In this document: piece by piece, positions 34,289 to 44,017 of the stretch
Position numbering within the stretch: the first letter of the stretch is position 1
How the letters are laid out: each line of letters opens with the position of its first letter
Translations under genes and position numbers: made by a program
Source: Variovorax sp. Root473
Lineage (GTDB): Bacteria > Pseudomonadota > Gammaproteobacteria > Burkholderiales > Burkholderiaceae_C
Direction of reading: 5' to 3'
Assembly: GCF_001426505.1 (NCBI RefSeq)
Contig: NZ_LMEV01000002.1
Coordinates: 217,185-281,184, forward strand
Length of the DNA stretch: 64,000 nt
Notes under the pieces: generated by a model
Seen by the model: the letters and a program-made list of their open reading frames with translations, nothing else
Databases searched by the model: none
Told to the model about the DNA's origin: nothing

Positions 34289-35077
34289 TCAGCTCATGAC
34301 ATTGCCGCCGTCGACATTGAGGGTCTGCGCCGTGATGTAGCGCGCATCGTCGCTGGCGAGAAACACCGCCGCCCCGGCAATGTCGCCCGGCACGCCCATG
34401 CGCCCGAGCGGCACGGCGAGGCCGACGCGCCGCTTCTTCTCGCCCGGCGCCAGCCCCTCGGCCTTGGCGAACAGGCTGTCGACATGGTCCCACATCGGCG
34501 TGTCGACCACACCGGGGGCGATGCCGTTGACGCGGATGCCGTGCGGCGCCATGGCCAGCGCGGCGCTCTGCGTGTAGCTGATGACGGCTGCCTTGGTCGC
34601 GCAGTAGTGCGACACCAGCGCCTCGCCGCGGCGCCCGGCCTGCGAGGCCATGTTGATGACCGACGCGCCCGGCGTGCCGGCCCCGACCATGTGGCGCAGC
34701 ACGGCCTGCATCACGAAGAACATGCCCTTCACGTTGACCGCGAAGAGTTTGTCGAACGAGGCCTCGTCGCTGTCGAGCAGCGGTGCGAGGTCGAACACGG
34801 CGGCGTTGTTGAACAGTGTGTGGACAGGGCCGAAGGCGACCTGCGCCTCGGCCAGCATGTGCGCGATGGCCTGCATGTCGGTCACGTCGGCCGCGATGTA
34901 GGCGAGCGTGTCGGGGTGGGCTTGCTGCAGCGCGCGCACGGCCTCGGGCGCGGCGCTCGCGCGGTCGATCACGCTGCAGCGCGCGCCCTCGGCGATGCAG
35001 GCCTCGGCCACGGCCAGGCCGATGCCGCCAGCGGCCCCGGTCAGCAGCACATGGCGGTCCTGCAGCCGGCCGCTCAC
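34289..35077 (-). CDS. SDR-family polyol dehydrogenase (sorbitol dehydrogenase type)
   Basis: A 262-residue short-chain dehydrogenase. The Rossmann motif is TGAAGGIG (about residue 14), NNAA is in LFNNAAVF, and the catalytic Ser, Tyr and Lys are in NMASQAGRRGEALVSHYCAT with K four residues after Y. It ends with NVDGGNVMS. Operon context suggests oxidation of sorbitol or another polyol (SmoS/PolS-like). The chosen GTG start forms a GTGA overlap with the stop of the upstream polyol dehydrogenase gene, and there is no better ATG. The polyol specificity is an inference. Confidence 0.9.
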   Translation of the reverse strand: MSGRLQDRHVLLTGAAGGIGLAVAEACIAEGARCSVIDRASAAPEAVRALQQAHPDTLAYIAADVTDMQAIAHMLAEAQVAFGPVHTLFNNAAVFDLAPLLDSDEASFDKLFAVNVKGMFFVMQAVLRHMVGAGTPGASVINMASQAGRRGEALVSHYCATKAAVISYTQSAALAMAPHGIRVNGIAPGVVDTPMWDHVDSLFAKAEGLAPGEKKRRVGLAVPLGRMGVPGDIAGAAVFLASDDARYITAQTLNVDGGNVMS

Positions 35078-36510
35078 GGCGCGGCCTTCTCTTCGATGAA
35101 GCGCGCCACGCGCTCGCCGGCACGGCGAACCGCGTCGATCAACCGCGCGTCGCCAGCAAGGTTGCCCCACAGGGCTGTGTCGGCGCACAGCGCCGCGACC
35201 GGATCGGCTGCATCGCAGATCGCGTGCGCCACCGCCTCGTCCATGCCCTGGTCCTGGTAGGCATAGGGCAGCGCGCCCCGGTGCCAGCGCTGCAGGAAGG
35301 CCAGGAACAGCGCGGGCAGCATCGCCACGCTGTCGATGCCCTGCCCGGCCGCGAGCCGTTCGCGCACGGTCGGCGCGATGAAGCCCGGGATCTTCGAGAA
35401 ACCGTCGGCCGCCACGCGCTGGTTGGTGTCGCGGATGGCCGGGTTGCCGAAGCGGTCGAGTACCACGTCGCGGTAGGCCGCGAGATCGATCGGGCTCGGG
35501 CTCAGGCACGGAATGACGTCGTCGGTCACGTAGTCGAAGGCCATCTGGCGGATGGCGGCGTCGTGCGTGCCTTCGTGGATGAACCCCAGCCCCGCCAGCG
35601 TGCCGGCCCAGGCGATGCAGCTGTGCGTGGCGTTGAGGATGCGGATCTTGGCCTCTTCGTACGGCTGCACCGACTCGACGAGCTCTACACCCACGCGCCC
35701 CCAGTCGGGCCGGCCGGCGACGAAGTCGTCTTCGATCACCCACTGGATGAAGCTCTCGCCCGTGACCGGCGCGCCGTCGTCGCGGCCTGTGGCAGCCTGC
35801 ACGCGCGCGCGCAACTCCGGTGGAGGCCGCGGCGTGATGCGGTCGACCATCGCGTTCGGGCAGCGGGTGTTGGCGTCGACCCAGGCCTGCAGCGGCGCAT
35901 CGCCGACCAACGCGATGAATTCAAGCAGGCCCGCGCGAAAACGGTCGCCGTTGTGGCGCAGGTTGTCGCAGTTCAGCAGCGTCACGGGGCCCGCCTGCGC
36001 GGCGCGCCGTGCCCGCAGGATCGCGCAGACCGCGCCGTAGATCGTTTCGCCGGCCTCGCCGCGCCGCGCGCGTCCGATGTCGGCCGCAAGGTCTGCGAAC
36101 GACAGGTCGAGATGACCTTGGGTATCGAGGTAGTAGCCGGCCTCGGTCACGGTGAAGGAGACGATGCGCGTGGACGGCGCGGCGCCGCGCGCGATCACGG
36201 CGGCCAGCAAAGGCTCATAGGTGAGCACTTCGCGGATCGCCTCGATCTGTTCGTAGCGGTATTCGCCGGCCGGCGACACCGTCTCGAGCGTGTAGCGACC
36301 GCCTTGCGCTTGCAGCGCTGCGACGACCTCGGCCATGTCGGGCCGGATGTTGGCGCCCGACAGCGACCAGCGGGCGTCGCCCGCATCGATCAGCCGTTGC
36401 AGGTAGACGGCCTGGTGGGCGCGATGGAACGAGCCGAGGCCCAGGTGAAGCACCGTGAATTCCGAAGGCGCCGGTGGGGTGGGCACGAGGCCCGCTGCTG
36501 CGAGGGTCAC
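35074..36510 (-). CDS. Mannitol / D-arabinitol dehydrogenase (long-chain polyol dehydrogenase)
   Basis: A 478-residue polyol-specific long-chain dehydrogenase. The nucleotide fold begins FTVLHLGLGSFHRAHQAVYL. The family catalytic block K-x4-N-x2-H is present in AKIRILNATHSCIAWAG, and FGNPAIRDTNQRVAADG and SKIPGFIAPTVRERL lie in the C-terminal domain. It oxidises mannitol to fructose and often D-arabitol to D-xylulose with NAD. Downstream fructokinase and xylulokinase accept exactly these two products. The name mtlD is avoided because in E. coli it denotes a different enzyme. The ATG at 36510 has an acceptable position near the family start. Confidence 0.93.
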   Translation of the reverse strand: MTLAAAGLVPTPPAPSEFTVLHLGLGSFHRAHQAVYLQRLIDAGDARWSLSGANIRPDMAEVVAALQAQGGRYTLETVSPAGEYRYEQIEAIREVLTYEPLLAAVIARGAAPSTRIVSFTVTEAGYYLDTQGHLDLSFADLAADIGRARRGEAGETIYGAVCAILRARRAAQAGPVTLLNCDNLRHNGDRFRAGLLEFIALVGDAPLQAWVDANTRCPNAMVDRITPRPPPELRARVQAATGRDDGAPVTGESFIQWVIEDDFVAGRPDWGRVGVELVESVQPYEEAKIRILNATHSCIAWAGTLAGLGFIHEGTHDAAIRQMAFDYVTDDVIPCLSPSPIDLAAYRDVVLDRFGNPAIRDTNQRVAADGFSKIPGFIAPTVRERLAAGQGIDSVAMLPALFLAFLQRWHRGALPYAYQDQGMDEAVAHAICDAADPVAALCADTALWGNLAGDARLIDAVRRAGERVARFIEEKAAP

Positions 36511-36543
36511 GGGGAAGGTCCGTTGAAAGTGAGGGTCGTCGGA

Positions 36544-37581
<1,038 letters not shown>

Positions 37582-37598
37582 GAGATGTCTCCCTTTCT

Positions 37599-38423
37599 TT
37601 ACTTGACGGCGCCGAAGGTCAGGCCCTGCACCAGTTGCTTCTGGCTGAACCAGCCGAACACGACGATGGGCGCGATGGCCATCAGCGAGGCGGCCGACAA
37701 CTTGGCCCAGAACAGGCCTTCGGGGCTGGAGTACGAGGCAATGAGCGTGGCCAGCGTGCCGGCCTTGGCGGAGGTGAGGTTCAATGCCCAGAAGGCTTCG
37801 TTCCAGCTCAGCACCAGGCACAGCAGGCCGGTCGATGCGAGCCCGCCCACCGACAGCGGCATCACGACATGGCGGAACTCGGTCCACAGGCTCGCGCCGT
37901 CCATGCGCGCGGCTTCGAGGATCTCGTTCGGAATGTCCTTGTAGGCGCTGTAGAGCATCCACACCATGATCGGCAGGTTCGACAGCGTGAACACGAGGGT
38001 GAGCGCGGTGAGCGAATCCAGCAGTCCCGCGGTCTGCGCGAGCACATAGATCGGCACCAGCGCGCCGACGGCCGGCATCATCTTGGTGGAAAGCATCCAC
38101 ATGAGGATGTCGCGCGTCTTCTTCGTACGGAAGAAGGCCATCGAGTACGCGGCGGGCGCCGCGATCAGCAGGCCGAGGATGGTCGAGCCCAGGCTGGTGA
38201 TGAGCGAGTTGCGCGCGTACAGCAAGTAGTCGCTGCGGCGCTGCACCTCGCCGAAGTTGTCGAGCGTGGGTTCGAAGATGAACAGCGGCGGCACGTGGAT
38301 CGCCTGCAGCTCCGTCTTGAAGGCCGTGAGGAACAGCCAGCCGAGCGGGAAGAACAGGAGCAGCGCCACGGCCCACGCACCGACGGTGCGCAGCAGCTGG
38401 GGAAGGAAGTTGCTGGGTTGCAT
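37599..38423 (-). CDS. mtlG: Polyol ABC transporter permease (MtlG/SmoG-like)
   Basis: A 274-residue inner-membrane permease of the CUT1 MalG class. A cytoplasmic tail is followed by a hydrophobic segment (LLLFFPLGWLFLTAF), and the EAA loop is EILEAARMDGASLWTEFRHV, with PLSVGGLAS next. It ends FSQKQLVQGLTFGAVK, the usual MalG-type C-terminus. The start at MQPSNFLPQ has a good aaggaacgacc site. It is 10 bases after mtlF. Confidence 0.94.
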   Translation of the reverse strand: MQPSNFLPQLLRTVGAWAVALLLFFPLGWLFLTAFKTELQAIHVPPLFIFEPTLDNFGEVQRRSDYLLYARNSLITSLGSTILGLLIAAPAAYSMAFFRTKKTRDILMWMLSTKMMPAVGALVPIYVLAQTAGLLDSLTALTLVFTLSNLPIMVWMLYSAYKDIPNEILEAARMDGASLWTEFRHVVMPLSVGGLASTGLLCLVLSWNEAFWALNLTSAKAGTLATLIASYSSPEGLFWAKLSAASLMAIAPIVVFGWFSQKQLVQGLTFGAVK

Positions 38424-38433
38424 GGTCGTTCCT

Positions 38434-39291
38434 TCAGTCCAGGTTCTTGCCGATGATGCGAATGAGGAACACCGCGACGATGTTGGCCAGCACCACCGCG
38501 AACAGCGCACCTGCCGACGCCACGCCCACGTCGAAATTCATGAGCGACTGCTTGAAGATCAGGTAGGTCATGTTCGTGCTCTCGTTGCCCGGGCCGCCAT
38601 TGGTGGTGATGGCGATCTCGGCGAACACGCTGAGCAGGAAGATCATCTCGATCATGATCACCACGGCCATCGGACGGCCCAGGTGCGGAATGGTGAGATA
38701 GAAGAAGCGCTGGAACGAACTCGCGCCGTCCATGCGCGCGGCTTCCATCTGCTCGCGGTCCAGCGACTGCAGCGAGGTGATGAAGATCAGGCAGGCGAAG
38801 GGCAGCCACTGCCACGCCACCATGATGATCACGGAGAACAGCGGCACGTCGGTGAGCCAGTCGACCGGCTGTGCGCCGAAGAAGCGCCACAGGTCGGCCA
38901 GGATGCCGTAGATGGGGTTCATCATCATGTGCTTCCACAGCAGCGCGTTCACTGCGGGCATGACGAAGAAGGGTGAAATCAGCAGCACGCGCACGATGCC
39001 GCGGCCCGGGAACGGCTCGTTCACGAGCAGTGCGAGCAGCACGCCGAACACCACCGTGATGACGATCACGCTGCCGATGAGCAGCAGCGTGTTCCACGTG
39101 GCCGGCCAGAAGTCGGGGTCGGTGACGAAGTAGTGAAAGTTCTCCAGGCCCGCGAACGTGCGCTCGCCGGGCTGCATGAGGTTGTAGTTCACGAACGAGA
39201 AATACAACGTCATCACGAGCGGCACGATCATCCACAGGAGGAGCGTGAGCACGGCGGGCGCCATGAGGGCGCGGGGCAGGAGTCTTTTCAT
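38434..39291 (-). CDS. mtlF: Polyol ABC transporter permease (MtlF/SmoF-like)
   Basis: A 285-residue permease of the CUT1 MalF class. The first membrane segment is LMAPAVLTLLLWMIVPLVM, the EAA loop is EQMEAARMDGASSFQRFFYL, and NGGPGNESTNMTYLIFKQSL is the conserved loop before the last segments. It pairs with MtlG. It is preceded by a 58-base gap with a strong hairpin that separates it from the binding-protein gene. Confidence 0.94.
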   Translation of the reverse strand: MKRLLPRALMAPAVLTLLLWMIVPLVMTLYFSFVNYNLMQPGERTFAGLENFHYFVTDPDFWPATWNTLLLIGSVIVITVVFGVLLALLVNEPFPGRGIVRVLLISPFFVMPAVNALLWKHMMMNPIYGILADLWRFFGAQPVDWLTDVPLFSVIIMVAWQWLPFACLIFITSLQSLDREQMEAARMDGASSFQRFFYLTIPHLGRPMAVVIMIEMIFLLSVFAEIAITTNGGPGNESTNMTYLIFKQSLMNFDVGVASAGALFAVVLANIVAVFLIRIIGKNLD

Positions 39292-39314
39292 GGTCTGTTC
39301 CTCTCAGGCTGCGG

Positions 39315-39336
39315 CCCTCTCCCCGCGGGGAGAGGG
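39315..39336. repeat. Intercistronic hairpin between mtlE and mtlF
   Basis: CCCTCTCCCC-gc-GGGGAGAGGG is a perfect 10-base inverted repeat between the binding-protein gene and the first permease. Without a T-run it is not a classical terminator. It is placed like the malE-malF hairpin of E. coli, which protects upstream mRNA and raises binding-protein yield. Confidence 0.7.
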
Positions 39337-39349
39337 GAAGACGCGCGGC

Positions 39350-40663
39350 TTACTTGTAGTAGCCGGCCTTCTTCATTTCGCGTTCTGCAGCGAGCTGGGA
39401 GGTCTTCAGCGCCTGGTCCACAGTGACCTTGCCCGACAGCGCCGCGCTCATCTGCTGGCCCACCGCCACGCCGATGGCCTGGAACTCGGGAATGGCCGCG
39501 TACTGCACGCCGACGTACGGCGACTTGGGCAAGGTGCTGTCGCTCAGGTTCGCGCTGTCGATCGCCTTCTTCTCAGCGGCGGCGAACTTGGCGACCTTCT
39601 GGAACTCGGGGTTCGCGTAGGTCGACTTGCGCGTGCCGGTGGGCACCGTGCCCCAGCCGTGCTCCTTGGCGACCAGGTTGACGTACTCCTTGGACGTCGC
39701 CCATTTCACGAAGGTCTGCGCGGCGGCGCCCTTGGTCGAACTGGCGGGAATGGCCAGGTTCCAGGTCCACAGCCAGTTCGCGCCCTTGGGCGTGACGGCC
39801 ACCGGTGCCTGTGCGAAGGCCACCTTGTCGGCCACCTTCGACTGCTTCGGATCGCTGATGAACGAGGCCGCGATGGTCGCGTCGACCCACATGCCGCACT
39901 TGCCTTCGTTGAACAGCGCCAGGTTCTCGTTGAAGCTGTTGGCCGACGCACCCGGCGGGCCGTAGGCCTTCATCAGGTCGACGTAGAAATTGATCGCGTC
40001 CTTCCAGGGCTTGGTGTCGATCTGCGGCTTCCACTGCATGTCGAACCACTGGCCGCCGTTGGTGTTGACCAGCGTGGTCAGGAAGGCCATGTTGTCGCCC
40101 CAGCCCGGCTTGCCGCGCAGACACATGCCGTACAGGCCGCCCTTCGGATCGTGAATCTTGCCGGCCAGTTCCTTCACCTGTGCCCAGGTCGGTTGCTCGG
40201 GCATCGTGAAGCCGACCTTGTCGGCCAGGTCCTTGCGGTACATGAGCATCGAGCTCTCGCCGTAAAACGGCGCGGCGTAGAGCTTGCCTTCGTGCGACAG
40301 GCCCGCGCGGATGGCGGGCAGCAGGTCGTCGGCGTCATAGGCGGCGTCGGTGGCGATGGGCTGCAGCCAGCCCTTCTTCGACCAGATCGGCGCTTCGTAC
40401 AGGCCGATGGTCATCACGTCGAACTGGCCGCCCTTGGTGGCGATGTCGGTGGTCACGCGCTGGCGCAGCGTGCCTTCTTCCAGCGTGACCCACTTGAGCT
40501 TGATGTCGGGGTTGGCCTTTTCGAAGAAGGGGGTCAGCTTCTGCATTTCGATCATGTGGCCGTTGTTGACGGTCGCGATCACGAGTTCGGTGGGGGCGGC
40601 CTGGGACGCGAAGCCCGCGCCGGCAAGTGCGAGGACGAGGCCCGCTTTCAGAAAACGCTTCAT
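39350..40663 (-). CDS. mtlE: Polyol ABC transporter substrate-binding protein (MtlE/SmoE-like)
   Basis: A 437-residue CUT1-type periplasmic binding protein. The Sec signal is MKRFLKAGLVLALAGAGFAS with cleavage near SQA. The mature part opens ELVIATVNNGHMIEMQKLTP. The conserved SBP1 segments TIGLYEAPIWSKKGWL and YAAPFYGESSMLMYRKDL follow. The family captures mannitol, sorbitol or arabitol in the periplasm. It is the first gene of the run, has gaggtgagcg-type and aggagaca sequences upstream, and its distance to mtlF includes a protecting hairpin. Confidence 0.94.
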   Translation of the reverse strand: MKRFLKAGLVLALAGAGFASQAAPTELVIATVNNGHMIEMQKLTPFFEKANPDIKLKWVTLEEGTLRQRVTTDIATKGGQFDVMTIGLYEAPIWSKKGWLQPIATDAAYDADDLLPAIRAGLSHEGKLYAAPFYGESSMLMYRKDLADKVGFTMPEQPTWAQVKELAGKIHDPKGGLYGMCLRGKPGWGDNMAFLTTLVNTNGGQWFDMQWKPQIDTKPWKDAINFYVDLMKAYGPPGASANSFNENLALFNEGKCGMWVDATIAASFISDPKQSKVADKVAFAQAPVAVTPKGANWLWTWNLAIPASSTKGAAAQTFVKWATSKEYVNLVAKEHGWGTVPTGTRKSTYANPEFQKVAKFAAAEKKAIDSANLSDSTLPKSPYVGVQYAAIPEFQAIGVAVGQQMSAALSGKVTVDQALKTSQLAAEREMKKAGYYK

Positions 40664-40839
40664 GTTGTCTCCTAGAGGTGAGCGACGCCCCGAGATCGTG
40701 GTCGCCGTGCCCGGATTCTGGAGAAACGCGCTTGCGGCTTTGGTACTTCACCCGCCACCATCTGTACGCTCTTGCACCAGTTATCTAGTGAATTCCCTAG
40801 TCAACGCAATACAGCATGGGAAACTACCCGTCGGAAGTC
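40664..40839 (-). promoter_or_regulatory. Polyol operon control region
   Basis: A 176-base gap lies upstream of mtlE, downstream of a LysR gene on the same strand. On the minus strand a TTGACT hexamer (40799-40804) is followed by an AT-rich stretch with CTAG repeats (around 40785-40800), but no clear -10 at 17 bases. That fits an activator-dependent promoter such as one driven by the AraC-type MtlR. No gene is seen here. Confidence 0.4.
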
Positions 40840-41781
40840 TCAGGCATGCCCGCCGTCGCCCAGCAGCTGGCGCCGGAACTGCGCGGCAGCCGGGGACAAC
40901 GCGCGGTCCTCGCGGGTGATCAGGCAGATCGGCGGCACGCGCACCGGCAGCTCGACCGGCACGGTGCGCAGCACGCCCAGCCGGCCATAGTGGTTGGCCT
41001 GCGAGGCCGGCATGACGGCCGCCATGTCGGAGTTCTCCAGCAGGGCCGTGATGGCGATGGGCGATGCCGTTTCGATGATGTCCAGCCGCGCCTGGATGCC
41101 CGCCTCGCGCATCGCGGCCTCGAAGCGCCCGCGCTGCGGCGACCCCGGCGGCTGCAGCACCCACGACCAGCTCGCCATCTCGGCCAGCGTGACCGTGGCC
41201 GCGCGCTCGAACACCGGATGCGCCGCGCGCACCACGACCACCTGCGACTCGCCCAGCAGCGGCACGCTCGCGTACTTGGCCTCGTCGTGGCCGTCGGTGA
41301 GGCGACCCAGCACGAGGTCGACATCGCCCTGCTCCAGCTGCGCCTGCATCACGTCGCTGGTCTCGACCACCACCGACACGGCCACCTGTGGATGGCGCTG
41401 GTGGTACGCGACCAGCGCCGGCGCCAGCAGTTCGGGCACGGCACCCGGCACGCTGCCCACGCGCAGCGCACCGCTCAGGCCGGAACGCAGCGCGAGCATT
41501 TCCTCGCGGGCGGTGCCGAAGTCGCTGAGCACACGGCGGGCGTAGCGGATGAGGATCTCGCCATAGGGCGTCGGCGCCATGCCGCGCGCCGAGCGCTCGA
41601 AGAGCTGTTCGCCCAGCGACTCCTCCAGTTGCTGCAGCAGCTTGGTCGCGGCAGGCTGGCTGATGTTCATGGCCTCGGCGGCGCGGCCGAGGTGACGGTG
41701 CGTGTCGAGCCGGGCCAGCAGGAGCAGCTGGCGCGGCCGGACGTGGAGCATCAGCGAGGCGTCGGTGAGGCCGGGTTTCAT
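40840..41781 (-). CDS. LysR-family transcriptional regulator
   Basis: A 313-residue LysR-type regulator. HTH segments are QLLLLARLDTHRHLGRAAEA and MNISQPAATKLLQQLEESLG. The effector domain starts near residue 95 (GALRVGSVPGAVPELLAP). This opening is of the GbpR/CbbR-like branch that often controls sugar-acid or aromatic catabolism. It is divergent from the Bug gene at 41875 over a 93-base gap, so it most likely regulates the Bug-PdxA pair. The ATG at 41781 is preferred to a TTG two codons earlier. Confidence 0.92.
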   Translation of the reverse strand: MKPGLTDASLMLHVRPRQLLLLARLDTHRHLGRAAEAMNISQPAATKLLQQLEESLGEQLFERSARGMAPTPYGEILIRYARRVLSDFGTAREEMLALRSGLSGALRVGSVPGAVPELLAPALVAYHQRHPQVAVSVVVETSDVMQAQLEQGDVDLVLGRLTDGHDEAKYASVPLLGESQVVVVRAAHPVFERAATVTLAEMASWSWVLQPPGSPQRGRFEAAMREAGIQARLDIIETASPIAITALLENSDMAAVMPASQANHYGRLGVLRTVPVELPVRVPPICLITREDRALSPAAAQFRRQLLGDGGHA

Positions 41782-41874
41782 GCACAAAAGTATATGAAGC
41801 TTCGGTCTTTTTCGATTGGATCGCGCGCATGAAGCTCCTTAGGCTCGGCACCACAACAAGCAGGAGACGACGCG
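41782..41874. promoter_or_regulatory. Divergent LysR / Bug control region
   Basis: This 93-base gap between divergent genes contains ATGAAGCT twice in direct orientation, at 41794-41801 and 41829-41836, 35 bases apart. The first copy extends to the dyad GAAGCTTC. These are candidate LysR half-sites. Just before the Bug ATG lies agcaggagacga, a strong ribosome-binding site. Confidence 0.45.
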
Positions 41875-42855
41875 ATGACCCTCTTTCCCCTGGCCCGCGG
41901 CACTGGCGCGGCAGCGCTGCTGGCGCTGGCCGCCTGCCTGAGCGCAGGCGCGCAGCCGGCCTACCCCGACAAGCCACTGCGCATCCTGGTCGGCGCCTCG
42001 CCCGGCGGCGGCACCGACATCCTCGCGCGCGTGCTGGCCGACAAGTTCGCACCCGCGCTCAAGCAGCCCGTGACGGTGGAGAACCGCCCCGGCGCCTCGA
42101 ACACCATCGCCGGCGAACTCACGGCCCGCGCGCCGGCCGACGGCGCCACGCTGCTGCTGGCCACCAACACGGCGCAGGCCGTGGCGCCGCACATCCTCAA
42201 GCTCAAGTACGACCCGCTCAAAGACCTGCAACCCATCGGCCTCGTGGCCGTGATGCCCAACGTGCTGGTGGTGTCGGCCAGCTCGCCGTACAAATCGGTG
42301 AAGGACCTGCTCGCCGCCATGGCCGCCAAGCCCGGCGCTTTCAAGTACGCGTCGTCCGGCATCGGCAGCACGCAGCACGTGGGCGGCGAAGCCTTCAACC
42401 TGGCCACGGGCATGACCTCGATCCACGTGCCCTACAAGGGCAGCTCGCAGGCGCACATCGACATCATCTCGGGCGAGGTCGAGATGATGTTCGACAGCAC
42501 CTCCTCGGCCATGGGCCAGATCCGTGCCGGCAAGTTCCGCGCGCTGGCCGTGAGCGCACCGCAGCGCTCGCCCGAGCTGCCCGACGTGCCCACGCTCGCC
42601 GAGCAGGGCGTCAAGGGCGCCGACGTGTCGACCTGGTACGGCCTGTACGTGACGGCAGGCACGCCGCGCCCGGCGGTCGAGCGGCTGAGCGCCGAACTCA
42701 CGCGCACGTTGAACCTGGCGGACGTGCAGTCGCGCATCAAGGCCCTGGGCGGCGAGCCCGGCACGCTGACCGGCGAGCCCTTCGCGGCGATGAACCGGCA
42801 GGAGTTCGACCACTACGGCCAGCTCGTGCGCGACGCGCGCATCAAGGCCGAATGA
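41875..42855 (+). CDS. Bug/TctC-type periplasmic solute-binding protein
   Basis: A 326-residue Bug protein. The signal MTLFPLARGTGAAALLALAA ends in LAACLSAG; the Cys at about residue 21 preceded by LAA could make this a lipoprotein (lipobox L-A-A-C), unlike the others in the window. Family segments are LRILVGASPGGGTDILARVL, TVENRPGASNTIAGE and HVPYKGSSQAHIDIISGE. The adjacent PdxA-like gene suggests the bound ligand is a hydroxy acid or threonate-like compound handled by that enzyme. Ligand unproven. Confidence 0.92.
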   Translation: MTLFPLARGTGAAALLALAACLSAGAQPAYPDKPLRILVGASPGGGTDILARVLADKFAPALKQPVTVENRPGASNTIAGELTARAPADGATLLLATNTAQAVAPHILKLKYDPLKDLQPIGLVAVMPNVLVVSASSPYKSVKDLLAAMAAKPGAFKYASSGIGSTQHVGGEAFNLATGMTSIHVPYKGSSQAHIDIISGEVEMMFDSTSSAMGQIRAGKFRALAVSAPQRSPELPDVPTLAEQGVKGADVSTWYGLYVTAGTPRPAVERLSAELTRTLNLADVQSRIKALGGEPGTLTGEPFAAMNRQEFDHYGQLVRDARIKAE

Positions 42856-42899
42856 CATCGCCCCCTTCTTTCTCTTTCCCCTGACCTTCCTTGCCGACC

Positions 42900-43964
42900 A
42901 TGCCAACCCCATTGAAAAACCCGAGCGTGACCTGTGCCAAGCCCCGCATCGCCGTGCTGCTGGGCGACCCCAGCGGCGTCGGTCCCGAGATGGCCGTGAA
43001 GCTGCTCGCGCGCCAGCGCAACCTCGACGCCGCGCGCGTGCTGCTGATTGCCGACCCGGTCGTGCTGGCTGCAGGCGAACGCGTGGCGGGCGTAAAGCTC
43101 ACCCCGCTGCAGGTGCAGGCGATGGACGACCTGCGCTTCGAGGACGGCCGGCTCAGCCTCTTCACGCGCGACTGGATGGCGGGCGAGGAACCGGTGCTCG
43201 GCGAGTCGAACGAACGCTCGGGCCGGGCCTCGTTCCAGGCGCTCGAAGACGCGACCCTGGCCGTGCGACGCGGCCAGGCCGACGCGATCCTCTTCGCGCC
43301 GCTCAACAAGCATTCGCTGCGCCTGGGCGGCCTCGTGCACGAGGACGAGCTGCGCTACATGCAGGAGCGCTTCGCCGTCGCGGGCTTCGTCTGCGAGTTC
43401 AACCTCACCGGCTCGCTGTGGACCTCGCGCGTGACCTCGCACATTCCGCTGAAAGACGTGGCAAGCCACATCACCATGCAGGGCGTGGGCGACGCCGTGA
43501 AGATCATCGCGTCGGCACTGCGCCGCGCGGGTGTGGCGCGCCCGCGCATCGCCGTGACCGGCCTCAACCCGCACGCGGGCGACGGCGGCTCGATCGGCAT
43601 GGAGGAGATCGAGATCATCGCGCCCGCCATCGAACAGCTGCGCGCCGAAGGCTACGACGCGCGTGGCCCTTTCTCACCGGACACCGTATTCATCGGCGCA
43701 AGGCGCGGCGATGTCGATGCCGTCGTGTCGATGTACCACGACCAGGGCCAGATCGCGATGAAGCTCATGGGATTCGAACAGGGCGTGACCCTGCACGGCG
43801 GGCTGCCGGTGCCGGTCGCCACATCGGCCAGCGGCAGCGCCTTCGACATTGCAGGCAAAGGCATGGCGCAGATCGAAGGGCTGCAGCAGGCCTTCGACCT
43901 GTGCGTGCGGATGGCGAGCGGCGCGCCTGCGGCACCCGCGTTCGTCGAAACGGCGGTGGCCTGA
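42900..43964 (+). CDS. PdxA-family dehydrogenase (4-hydroxythreonine-4-phosphate dehydrogenase-like)
   Basis: A 354-residue PdxA-fold enzyme. GDPSGVGPEMAVKLL (about residue 20) opens the family. NKHSLRLGG and TSHIPLKDV hold substrate and metal contacts, NPHAGDGGSIGMEE lies near residue 225, and SMYHDQGQIAMKLMGFE gives a metal His. True PdxA acts in pyridoxal phosphate synthesis; PdxA2 paralogs oxidise phosphorylated sugar acids such as 4-phospho-threonate. The link to a Bug gene and LysR makes the catabolic paralog more likely. No kinase gene is adjacent. The ATG at 42900 is chosen over a TTG three codons earlier. Confidence 0.9.
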   Translation: MPTPLKNPSVTCAKPRIAVLLGDPSGVGPEMAVKLLARQRNLDAARVLLIADPVVLAAGERVAGVKLTPLQVQAMDDLRFEDGRLSLFTRDWMAGEEPVLGESNERSGRASFQALEDATLAVRRGQADAILFAPLNKHSLRLGGLVHEDELRYMQERFAVAGFVCEFNLTGSLWTSRVTSHIPLKDVASHITMQGVGDAVKIIASALRRAGVARPRIAVTGLNPHAGDGGSIGMEEIEIIAPAIEQLRAEGYDARGPFSPDTVFIGARRGDVDAVVSMYHDQGQIAMKLMGFEQGVTLHGGLPVPVATSASGSAFDIAGKGMAQIEGLQQAFDLCVRMASGAPAAPAFVETAVA

Positions 43965-43984
43965 GTCGCGTGCCCGCAAAAGAA

Positions 43985-44006
43985 AAGGGCCGCGTGTGCG
44001 GCCCTT
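43985..44006 (-). terminator. Hairpin terminator
   Basis: AAGGGCCGC-gtgt-GCGGCCCTT is a perfect 9-base stem. On the minus strand it is followed by TTTTCTTTT, so it should terminate the DUF805 gene that ends 12 bases away. The plus side has only a short T-pair, so it may end the PdxA-like transcript less well. Confidence 0.8.
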
Positions 44007-44017
44007 CAGGGGAAAGT

